Source: Candidatus Kapaibacterium sp. (lineage in GTDB: Bacteria; Bacteroidota; Ignavibacteria; Kapaibacteriales; UBA7675). Taken from it: a stretch of 33,939 nucleotides of DNA. The translations under genes were made by a program, and so were the position numbers. The stretch spans positions 1 through 33,939 of the forward strand of contig JANQRB010000164.1 of the NCBI GenBank assembly GCA_028284775.1, given 5' to 3'. Under the pieces are notes generated by a model. That model made no database searches. It worked only from the letters and a program-made list of their open reading frames with translations, and was not told where the DNA came from. This document shows positions 17,959 through 25,506 of this stretch, piece by piece (the first letter of the stretch is position 1; every line of letters begins with the position of its first letter).

Positions 17959-18291
17959 GATTTTTGCTGTGAACTTAGCGAGCGGATCGTTTCTCCTGGC
18001 GGCAGCGCTATCGAATCGTCGACGAGCGCTCCTTGTTCGGCCGGGAACTCAGAACCACGGCCTGTGCCTCACAGTTCCAGGCGCGGCGCTTTGCGTTTAG
18101 CCGAAGCATCCGGCCGGTGGTACACAGTCTTCGAAGAGCAGTCCGCGGGCGATTTGACAGAGAGGTCCTTCCAGCGTCCATCTCGGGCCGCCGGGCGATC
18201 GAGACGGCTGGACCGATTGTCACTGCCGAATATGCCGGGCCGAGCGCCAGCAGGATCGATTGGGTGAAATCCTGTCCGCGGAGCAGCCGAT
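17959..18291. other. upstream region of paralog 5
   Basis: About 330 bp in which I see no credible gene, no TAnnTTTG box in the minus direction and no strong hairpin. The open frames here are extensions or mirrors of neighbouring frames without family resemblance. Confidence 0.35.
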
Positions 18292-18340
18292 TGTTGAGTT
18301 ATTGTCGTAGCGATCCCGACTGCCGAACGAACTATATTGG
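18292..18340 (+). promoter_or_regulatory. degenerate third copy of the promoter-like element
   Basis: 18292-18311 (TGTTGAGTTATTGTCGTAGC) matches the 21-bp word's last 20 positions at 15 of 20. It is followed after 21 nt by TATATTGG (18333-18340), one mismatch from TAnnTTTG. It points rightward into the hairpin at 18435-18470. It could be a decayed promoter or that of a ~125-nt RNA. Confidence 0.4.
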
Positions 18341-18434
18341 CCATATCAAAAATCGGCGCCGGACGCGACCCTGTCACCACCGGCCGACCTTCGCCCCGCA
18401 GCTGAAATTTTTGGCTTGGGCAGATTAAGCCATA

Positions 18435-18470
18435 ACAGAACCCGCCGGACTTTGCGTCGGCGGGTTCTGT
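18435..18470 (+). terminator. hairpin, copy 1 of a repeated terminator
   Basis: ACAGAACCCGCCG (18435-18447) pairs perfectly with CGGCGGGTTCTGT (18458-18470). There is no T-run after it. The hairpin and its flanks (~55 bp) repeat the sequence around 20292-20325, which follows the T9SS gene stop. Here it precedes that gene, downstream of the degenerate promoter copy. Confidence 0.5.
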
Positions 18471-18511
18471 GCTATTTCAGACCCTGTTGCGACAGGAAGG
18501 ATTGCGAAGAC

Positions 18512-18560
18512 CTGTAGTGTTATTGTTGTAATGCCTGCCTTTATCCGCATGATATATTTG
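18512..18560 (+). promoter_or_regulatory. promoter-like element: 21-bp word + 20 bp + TATATTTG
   Basis: The word at 18512-18532 is identical over 21 bp to the minus-strand word at 8263-8243. It is followed after exactly 20 nt by TATATTTG (18553-18560), a perfect TAnnTTTG -7 box. The ATG of the T9SS gene lies 87 nt downstream. The word carries TGTAGT and TGTTGT with an 11-bp period, placed immediately upstream of and overlapping the expected -33 region. This fits an activator site. Confidence 0.65.
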
Positions 18561-18647
18561 CCGTCGAACATACACACCGCGGTCGTATGCTAAATACAAG
18601 AATCGGGCTGTATAGCCCTCAGGGCTTCCAATTTAACGGAGTGTTAA

Positions 18648-20261
18648 ATGATGTGCTTAAAGCAAAAGTATTTGATTTGTCTGACGATGTTTAGCTTCTT
18701 TGCCGGCCTGCAAGGCGTGCAGGCTGAAGATACATACGTGGGATTGGGCTATGGCGGCGCTCTGGAAATCTGTCCCAATACAGTTGAAAAATACCAGGTG
18801 CTGACAAGCTTTGTGGTTTGCAGCACCCATCCGGACGACATTGAAGTAACGATCACGCCGATCGATGAATTCGGCAACCCGGTCGAAGTCAGTTTTCCCG
18901 TCGGCGAGGTCGTTGATAAATTTGCCAGCGGTGTCGTCCAGATCGATGGTATTACCTATGGCAAAGTCTTCGATGTGGATATCGTGTTCACCAATCCGCC
19001 CAACCACGCCTATAGTCGGGTCAAGGTTTGCGTGACGATTCGCTGCGCTTTCAGCAACAATCCTACACAGGGCATACGGGAATACACCGACTGTTCGATT
19101 CGCGAAATTCAGACTTCCGCGGCGACACCGATAAGCCTGCAGGGCGGCGGCGATATTTCCTGCTGCGACGAAGGCCCCTTTACCTTTTGCACTTCCCGAA
19201 CGGATAACAGCGGCGGCTCGGAATACAAATGGTTTATTCCCGCCGGTTGGACCGTGGTGGGCGCGGATGACGAGGAATGTATCACGGTGATGCCCCCGGC
19301 GGACCGTTCCGTTTCCGGCGCCGATGTGTTTCAGGTTTGGCCGGTTATCTGCGGCGATGCCAACGCAACCGGCTTCGGGCAATCTTTAACGCTCGATCCT
19401 GTCGCCTGCGATAATCCCGACCTCAAGCCCGAGATCGAGATCATTCAGGAAATTCCCTGTGCGTCCGTCTTTGGCGGCCAGCTGCAGGCCACGCCGCTTC
19501 ACGGCAATGGACCCTATACCTTCGAATGGCTGCGCAACGGCAGTCCGATTGCGGGAAATAACAACATTGCCATCAATCTCGATCCGGGCGATTACGAGGT
19601 AATTGTCGCCGACAAAGACGGCTGCGAACATCGATCGGACCCCATAACGCTCAGCGATCCGGCCAATGATGTGCCGCTCGCCGTTACCTTGGCCGTCTCC
19701 GAGTTGAGTCCGGCTCCGCCGCTTACGGTCGAAGAAGTCGAGAACGGTATCTGCTGGCATCACATTGTCGCTACGCCGAGCGGCGGCGTAGCGCCATACA
19801 CTTTCGAGTGGCAGGGCAATCCGCATTTCAACACGCCCCATTTTAACATTAAGGGGGTCGCGCTAGTGAATGTAGTAGTTACGGATGCACGCGGTTGCAC
19901 CGTGCAGGCTTCTGTTACAACGCCATTGTGCGGGCAGGCAACGGGTTCCGGCGGCTCCGGAACCACCAAGCGCGGCGCAGCGCCGGAAGCTGGTCAGAGC
20001 GCCGACCTGCGTATCAGCCTGCTTCCCAATCCGGCGACATCCACCGTAACAATTGACTACCGCCTGGAAGCAGCTTCCTATGTGGAGGTGAAAATCTTCA
20101 ACAGTCTGGGCGAACTGGCGGCGCTTGTTGACAGCGGACCGAAGGCGGCAGGCGAGCAGCGCAGCTCCTGCGATCTCAGCGGGCTGGCCCCGGGAAGCTA
20201 TCTCGTGCAGATAATCAGTCGCACCGGAACCTATTCCGCGCAGCTTAACGTAAGTCCCTGA
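18648..20261 (+). CDS. secreted T9SS cargo protein with SprB-type repeats
   Basis: 537 aa, starting at ATG 18648 behind GGAG (18638-18641). The signal peptide runs to about GVQAED (residues ~1-27). A Cys-rich N-terminal half (~28-260) has no family I recognise. Two SprB/PKD-like repeats follow: ~270-345 (GNGPYTFEWLRNG...YEVIVADKDGCE) and ~360-425 (GGVAPYTFEWQGN...VVVTDARGCTV). A Gly/Ser-rich linker (~430-450) leads to a type A T9SS sorting domain (ISLLPNPATSTVTIDY ... APGSYLVQIIS). It should be exported across the outer membrane and anchored or released. SprB repeats are known from gliding adhesins, but two repeats alone do not show a motility role. It lies divergently from the regulator array and has the best promoter-like element in the window, so it is the leading candidate target of those regulators. 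Confidence 0.88.
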   Translation: MMCLKQKYLICLTMFSFFAGLQGVQAEDTYVGLGYGGALEICPNTVEKYQVLTSFVVCSTHPDDIEVTITPIDEFGNPVEVSFPVGEVVDKFASGVVQIDGITYGKVFDVDIVFTNPPNHAYSRVKVCVTIRCAFSNNPTQGIREYTDCSIREIQTSAATPISLQGGGDISCCDEGPFTFCTSRTDNSGGSEYKWFIPAGWTVVGADDEECITVMPPADRSVSGADVFQVWPVICGDANATGFGQSLTLDPVACDNPDLKPEIEIIQEIPCASVFGGQLQATPLHGNGPYTFEWLRNGSPIAGNNNIAINLDPGDYEVIVADKDGCEHRSDPITLSDPANDVPLAVTLAVSELSPAPPLTVEEVENGICWHHIVATPSGGVAPYTFEWQGNPHFNTPHFNIKGVALVNVVVTDARGCTVQASVTTPLCGQATGSGGSGTTKRGAAPEAGQSADLRISLLPNPATSTVTIDYRLEAASYVEVKIFNSLGELAALVDSGPKAAGEQRSSCDLSGLAPGSYLVQIISRTGTYSAQLNVSP

Positions 20262-20291
20262 TAATTACGGCCTGGGCAATTTTGGCCAATG

Positions 20292-20330
20292 CAGAACCCG
20301 CCGGACATCGCGTCGGCGGGTTTTGTGTTT
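20292..20330 (+). terminator. intrinsic terminator of the SprB-repeat T9SS gene (copy 2)
   Basis: CAGAACCCGCCG (20292-20303) pairs with CGGCGGGTTTTG (20314-20325, one G-U pair), followed by a T-rich stretch, 30 nt after the stop codon. It is nearly identical to the hairpin at 18435-18470. Confidence 0.75.
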
Positions 20331-20450
20331 ATTGCGGCCGCCGCGCATTTCACCGCCTGCGTTTGTCGTCCCACAGTTTTGTAACAACCGCTTTCGATAC
20401 TAAAACGGCCTGGGAGATGTTAACACTCTACAACGTCAAGGCCAGAAAGC

Positions 20451-20604
20451 CTAGTGCTCTTTCAAATAAGTTTTTAAGGTATTCACTTCCCCTTTAGAAA
20501 AAGGGGAGGTTAGGAGGGGTTGCGAGTATTTAAGGACTTTCTAACTCCCCTTTCCCCTCTTTCAAAAGAGGGGGATCTAAAAAACTAATTTGAAAGAGCA
20601 CTAG
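20451..20604. mobile_element. 154-bp MITE, IS630/mariner-like
   Basis: The ends are 25-bp terminal inverted repeats (20451-20475 and 20580-20604) with one mismatch; each begins CTAGTGCTCTTTCAAAT. CTAG at both ends fits a TA duplication inside CTAG, the known target preference of IS630. The interior is AT/purine-rich with further inverted repeats (CCCCTTT...AAAGGGG and GGTTAGGAGG against CTTTCTAACTCCCC), so the whole unit can fold back. It has no coding capacity. Its right end overlaps the stop codon of the minus-strand gene at 20601. Confidence 0.8.
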
Positions 20605-22181
20605 TTAATAAAACGCAGGCCGAAGTTATAGGTCTCGCCGGCGCCGGCGTTTTTGCCCAGCGGAAAGCGGGTGTAGAGGATTTCCAGTTCGACCTTGTCC
20701 GTAAGCTGATACTTAGCGCCCAGGCCCGCCTGTGTGAAGTAGCTCTCCAGTCCTTCGCCCCAGTCCGGTGTGAACTGAGTGCTGAGGTAGACTGTGGCGT
20801 CGCTGCCGGGAAAATAGTTAAGAAACAGTTTCAGCGGTGTTTGAAAGCCATTGTCAGGCTCGTCGGTTGCGCTGTCGATGCGCCAGAGGATGCCGGACTC
20901 GGCAAAGAGCAGCAGCTGCTCGTTAAAACGCAGGTCGTAGAAGATCTGAATCCACCATTGGGCGTCGTTAAATTCCAGGAAAATTTTGTTGTCGGCGGCC
21001 TGGCCTTCGAGATCATGCGCAAGCGGCACAACCCAGGTGCTCTGCAGCGACAGCCCCGGCAGCGATGCAAAAGGCGCGACTTTAACTTTCGGGCTGATCC
21101 AGGACAGAGCGCTGCGATGTCTAGGGCCGCCCGCAAAGCTGAGCACCTCAAGCGGCGAGGCGTCTTCGTCGTCGAAACGCGCTGATTTGAGATAGAGATC
21201 GATACCGATGTTAACCCTCGGCGAGATTCCGAAAAAGAACTCGTGAATCATTGTGAAATAAGTCTGTCGCTCATTGACATCCCGCTCCTCGCCGTCCGCA
21301 TCGTAAAAGGATGTCTGCGTATAAAGATTGTTAAACAGCTTGTATTCATACTGTCCGGCGGGAAAGAGGGCCGAAGGCGTGTAGACCTGCAAATTGCTGC
21401 CGCCGCCGCTGATATTGCGTGAATCGTTGTCGAAGTTCATAACGCCGACGGAAACACTCATGGCGTTAAGCGACCAGTCGTAAGGGTAATAGCTGAGCGT
21501 GAAGTCGGCCGGTATCGGCGAACTGCGGTAGGTATTGATATAAGCGAGAATCGTCGGCGCCGTCTGCAGGAATTCATCGCTGTACCATTTGAATATCTGC
21601 GAGACTTCGACACGCTTGCGAATCGGGTCGACACGGATAAACTCCGGATCATTGAGGACAATGCGCGTCCGGCGTTCCACCTGGGATTCGACGCTCTGCG
21701 GCCGATAGGCCTCCGTAATGATGCGGGGGCAGCCCATAGCGGCGCAGACCAGTACAAAGTGCAGACGGGGGTCGTCAAAGGCTTGCAGCAGGTGTTTCGC
21801 TTCGATGTCGTTTAAGGTTTGTTCTTCGCCTGCCGCCTCTACCTTGATGCCGTCGAAAAAGCCGCGAACATCTTTAGTTGAGCGAATTGGCCAGGCCTCG
21901 ACTACTTGATCGATGACGAGCAGGTTATAGGCATTAATCCAGAATGCTTTGCGTTCTTTGGCGCTCGCTTCGCGTAGATCGTAGTTGGCAATGGTTTCGA
22001 CCAGCGCTTCCAGAAGCCCGCGGTTGCGTTGAATCGCGGCGTAATCCACCCGCCCGTCTTTGACCACCGAGCCCAGAAAAATTTGTGTCTCGTTAAAAAA
22101 TTCCGCCGACGCGCCTGCCGGAATGCCGGTCGCAATTCCGGCCGCAAGCAGCAGCGCAATGAAGCATCGTTGAATTCCCAT
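20601..22181 (-). CDS. DUF547 domain fused to a predicted outer-membrane beta-barrel
   Basis: 526 aa, starting at ATG 22181 with a Sec signal peptide (MGIQRCFIALLLAAGIATG...GASA, ~1-26). Residues ~27-235 form a DUF547 domain: VDYAAIQRN, AFWINAYNLLVID, LNDIEAKHLL and HFVLVCAAMGCP are its hallmark segments. Residues ~240-526 look like an outer-membrane barrel of alternating amphipathic strands (EYKLFNNLYTQTSFY, YFTMIHEFFFGISPRVNIGIDLY, VELEILYTRFPLG, YNFGLRFIN). DUF547 proteins are usually stand-alone, so the fusion is unusual; the DUF547 part would face the periplasm. The TAG stop is inside the CTAG at the MITE end. It is divergent from the dehydrogenase gene with ~280 bp between. The biochemical role of DUF547 is not established. 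Confidence 0.82.
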   Translation of the reverse strand: MGIQRCFIALLLAAGIATGIPAGASAEFFNETQIFLGSVVKDGRVDYAAIQRNRGLLEALVETIANYDLREASAKERKAFWINAYNLLVIDQVVEAWPIRSTKDVRGFFDGIKVEAAGEEQTLNDIEAKHLLQAFDDPRLHFVLVCAAMGCPRIITEAYRPQSVESQVERRTRIVLNDPEFIRVDPIRKRVEVSQIFKWYSDEFLQTAPTILAYINTYRSSPIPADFTLSYYPYDWSLNAMSVSVGVMNFDNDSRNISGGGSNLQVYTPSALFPAGQYEYKLFNNLYTQTSFYDADGEERDVNERQTYFTMIHEFFFGISPRVNIGIDLYLKSARFDDEDASPLEVLSFAGGPRHRSALSWISPKVKVAPFASLPGLSLQSTWVVPLAHDLEGQAADNKIFLEFNDAQWWIQIFYDLRFNEQLLLFAESGILWRIDSATDEPDNGFQTPLKLFLNYFPGSDATVYLSTQFTPDWGEGLESYFTQAGLGAKYQLTDKVELEILYTRFPLGKNAGAGETYNFGLRFIN

Positions 22182-22464
22182 CCGATTTCCCGAAGCAATT
22201 AGTTTGAATCTATCAATCTCGGTTTGCCGGTCGTTTCGGCTACAGCTTCCAGTGAAAGAGCTTTAGTTATTTACGAGCTCCTGCGCGATCCATGGCAGAC
22301 CGCGCCAATCGAGTCTCGCCGCGCAAAATACGAAAGCTAACAACATGTCGTATTGTCGGCCGGTTCCGGCGCCGGGCAGCGTACACAAATTCGCAGCGCT
22401 TTTTTCGTAGTACGGCGCTTTCGGTGTAATTTGCTCCCTTGTGCAAACAGAGGGAAGCAACAGG

Positions 22465-25407
22465 ATGGTTCAGGCGGAAAAACTCGAAGAATTCTTTGCG
22501 GCCTTGCGACCGCGCGTGCGCGGCGATCTGCGCTCCGACGACTACAGCCGCATTCTGTACAGCACGGACGCCAGCATTTATCAGCTCATGCCCTATGGCG
22601 TTTTCCTGCCGCGGGACCGCGACGATTTACAGGCCGCTGTCGCCACCGCCGCCGAATTCGGGATTCCCTTGCTGCCGCGGGCGGGCGGCAGCAGTCTGGC
22701 CGGGCAGTGCGTCAACGAAGCGCTGGTCATCGACACCACTCGGCATCTGAATCAGATAGTGGAAGTCAATAGGGAAGAGCGCTGGGCCCGCGTCGAACCC
22801 GGCCTGGTCCTGGATGAGTTTAACCTTGCCCTGCAGCAATATGACCTGCAGTTCGGTCCCGATCCCGCGAGCTCCAACCGGGCGGCGATGGGCGGCATCG
22901 TATCCAACAACTCCACCGGCAGTCATTCGATTCTGTACGGGATGACCGCCGACCACGTCCTCGAAACACAGGCCCTGTTGAGCGACGGCAGCCTGGCGCA
23001 TTTCAGGGCGGTGGACGAATCGGCCCTGGCCGGGAAACGCTCGCTGCCGGGCCTCGAAGGCCGCATTTACTGTGAACTTGACGACATACGCCGGGAGCAT
23101 GCAGAGTTGATCAGGCGCGCCACGCCGCAGCATTGGCGCCGCTGTGGCGGCTATAACCTGGATCGCCTGGCGCCGCAGGATCTCTCATTCAGGTTTCCGC
23201 ACGACCAGCGCTTTAACCTTGCAAATATTCTCTGCGGTGCGGAGGGCAGCCTGGCTGTGCTCAGCGAGATCAAGGTCAACCTGGTGCCGCGGCCGCAGAT
23301 GACGGCGCTGGCCATCGTACAGTTCGACAGTCTGCATGAGGCTCTGTCCGCCGTTCCGCACATACTAGAGGTGGAGCCGTCGGCGGTTGAAATGGTGGAC
23401 AATCTGGGGCTGACGATGTGCCGTGAAGTTCCGGCCTACGCGCGGCTGCTGGCCACATTTCTGGAAGGGCGGCCGAATTGTATCCTGATTACGGAATTCT
23501 ACGGCGCTTCACGGCGCGAACTGAGCGGGAAGGTCGAGCAGCTTGGCCGGCATCTGCGGCAGCGGCGGATCGCCTGCAGTATGGTTCCGGCGCTGGAAGC
23601 CGCGCAGCAGCGCAACGTCTGGACGGTGCGCAAAGTAGGTCTGGGGCTGATGATGAGCGTCAAGGGGGATTACAAGCCGATTCCCTTTATCGAGGATGCC
23701 GCCGTTCCGGTGGAGCATCTCGCGGATTACGTGGCACAGATCGAAGACTTTTGCAAAGAGCTGGGCAGCGATGTAGCCTACTATGCGCATGCCAGCGCGG
23801 GCTGCATCCACATCCGACCGATGATCAACACCAAAGACGCCCGCGAGATCGAAAAGCTGCCGGCAATCGGACGTTTTTCCATGGAGTTGGTCAAGCGCTA
23901 CGGCGGCGCGCTGTCCAGCGAGCATGGCGACGGCCGCGCTCGCGGCTGGCTCAACGAAGCCTTTTTCGGACCGGAGCTCTTCGCTCTGTTCCGGCGCGTA
24001 AAAGCCGCATTCGACCCGCACAACCTGCTTAATCCCGGCAATATCGCCGAGCCGGCGGCGATGACGGACAATCTCCGCTATGGCAGCGACTACCGGACCC
24101 AAGCTGTGGACAGCCTGCTGGACTTCAGCGCCGATCAGGGCTTTCACCGGGCGGTTGAAATGTGCAACGGCGCCGGAATTTGCCGCAAGCGGACGACCGG
24201 TACGATGTGTCCGAGCTTTATGGTCACCCGCGAAGAAGAAGACAGCACGCGGGGCCGGGCCAATGCCCTCCGCGCGGCGCTTGCCGGTCACCTGCCGGCC
24301 GGAGAACTCGGCAGCGAGCGAATGTATCGCGTGATGGATCTCTGCGTGGAATGCAAGGCCTGCAAGGCCGAATGTCCCTCGGCGGTCGACATGGCCAAGA
24401 TCAAGTTCGAGTTTTTGGCGCAGTATCACAAGGTGAACGGCATTCCAAGGCGGTCCCGTCTGTTCGGCGACATTGCCCGCTGGAGTGCGCTCGGCAGCGG
24501 TGCGCTGGCTCCGCTCATAAATCGCAGCATGCGCAGTCCCTTGCTGCGGCGAGGCGTAGAGCGCACGCTGGGTATCACGGCGCGCCGGCCCATGCCGTCC
24601 TTTGCTTCCGAGCCGTTTACCTTGTGGTTCGCCCGCCGCGCACAATCCCGATTGCCCCGGAAGGCCGCTCGCGAAGTCGTTTTGTTTAATGATACCTTTA
24701 CTACTTACAATGATCCTCACATCGGGATTGCGGCAACCGAATTGTTGGAAGCGGCCGGCTATACCGTCAGACTGCCAGGCCACGTCTGTTGCGGCCGGCC
24801 GATGATATCCAAGGGACTGGTAGAGCAGGCGCGCGCGGCGGCGCGACAAACCCTCGACCGCCTGACGCCCTTTGCGGAACGCAACGTACCCATTGTCGGC
24901 CTGGAACCTTCCTGTATCCTGTCGCTGCGGGATGAGTATCTGTATCTGCTGCCGAAGGACGAACGAGCCGCCATGGTAGCGCGCACTTCCTATACCTTCG
25001 AAGAGTTTATTGATCTTGAAGAGGAACGGGATGCGCTGAAGCTCGACTTCGACGAGCGCGAGCGCCATCTGCTGCTTCATGGCCACTGTCATCAGAAGGC
25101 GCTGGTGGGGACGGCGGCGAGTATTCGGGCGCTGACACTGCCCGAGGGTCACCAGGTGACGGAAGTTGACTCGGGCTGTTGCGGGATGGCCGGCTCCTTT
25201 GGCTACGAAGCCGAACACTACGACATTTCCATGCAAATGGCTGAACGCCGCCTCTTGCCGGCCGTCCGCTCTGCCGCGGCTGAAACCGTGATCGTGGCTT
25301 CCGGCACGAGCTGCCGTCATCAGATCGGGCATGGCGCACAACGGCGGGCCCTGCATCCCGTTGAAGTGTTGCGTGACGCGCTGCGCAATCCTAAGGGCGC
25401 AGGCTAA
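22465..25407 (+). CDS. FAD / Fe-S D-2-hydroxyacid dehydrogenase (YdiJ-type)
   Basis: ATG 22465, 10 nt after an AGGG, gives 980 aa; GTG 22441 is possible but less likely. Order of domains: FAD-binding type 4 domain (LLPRAGGSSLAGQCV; VEPGLVLDEFN; GPDPASSNRAAMGGIVSNNS), FAD-oxidase C-terminal domain (AYYAHASAGCIHIRP; SSEHGDGRARGWLNEAFFG; FDPHNLLNPG), a two-cluster 4Fe-4S region (CNGAGICRKRTTGTMCPSF; CVECKACKAECPS), and two CCG domains (PGHVCCGRPMISKG; HGHCHQKALVG with DSGCCGMAGSFGYE). This is the single-chain GlcD-plus-GlpC arrangement of E. coli YdiJ and related D-lactate, glycolate or D-2-hydroxyglutarate dehydrogenases. It would oxidise a 2-hydroxyacid and pass electrons to the respiratory chain. 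Substrate is not fixed by sequence; the adjacent glyoxylate-type aminotransferase favours glycolate. Confidence 0.9.
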   Translation: MVQAEKLEEFFAALRPRVRGDLRSDDYSRILYSTDASIYQLMPYGVFLPRDRDDLQAAVATAAEFGIPLLPRAGGSSLAGQCVNEALVIDTTRHLNQIVEVNREERWARVEPGLVLDEFNLALQQYDLQFGPDPASSNRAAMGGIVSNNSTGSHSILYGMTADHVLETQALLSDGSLAHFRAVDESALAGKRSLPGLEGRIYCELDDIRREHAELIRRATPQHWRRCGGYNLDRLAPQDLSFRFPHDQRFNLANILCGAEGSLAVLSEIKVNLVPRPQMTALAIVQFDSLHEALSAVPHILEVEPSAVEMVDNLGLTMCREVPAYARLLATFLEGRPNCILITEFYGASRRELSGKVEQLGRHLRQRRIACSMVPALEAAQQRNVWTVRKVGLGLMMSVKGDYKPIPFIEDAAVPVEHLADYVAQIEDFCKELGSDVAYYAHASAGCIHIRPMINTKDAREIEKLPAIGRFSMELVKRYGGALSSEHGDGRARGWLNEAFFGPELFALFRRVKAAFDPHNLLNPGNIAEPAAMTDNLRYGSDYRTQAVDSLLDFSADQGFHRAVEMCNGAGICRKRTTGTMCPSFMVTREEEDSTRGRANALRAALAGHLPAGELGSERMYRVMDLCVECKACKAECPSAVDMAKIKFEFLAQYHKVNGIPRRSRLFGDIARWSALGSGALAPLINRSMRSPLLRRGVERTLGITARRPMPSFASEPFTLWFARRAQSRLPRKAAREVVLFNDTFTTYNDPHIGIAATELLEAAGYTVRLPGHVCCGRPMISKGLVEQARAAARQTLDRLTPFAERNVPIVGLEPSCILSLRDEYLYLLPKDERAAMVARTSYTFEEFIDLEEERDALKLDFDERERHLLLHGHCHQKALVGTAASIRALTLPEGHQVTEVDSGCCGMAGSFGYEAEHYDISMQMAERRLLPAVRSAAAETVIVASGTSCRHQIGHGAQRRALHPVEVLRDALRNPKGAG

Positions 25408-25506
25408 AGGTCCGATCCTGCAAAGCCGGCTACAAGTGTCGCTTCAGGGTGGCAATGGCACGAAATTAGGAACTGCTCTGCATCAACATTGAAGGAAGGA
25501 GTTTCA

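Noticed and set aside
8243..18532. The 21-bp inverted repeat as ends of a 10-kb transposon or island carrying the array
   Set aside because: No transposase or recombinase inside, no target duplication at the outer edges, and the conserved spacing to TAnnTTTG boxes fits promoters better.
23509..25356. 615-aa minus-strand open frame opposite the dehydrogenase
   Set aside because: The plus frame has all FAD, Fe-S and CCG motifs; the antisense frame is a GC-driven shadow.
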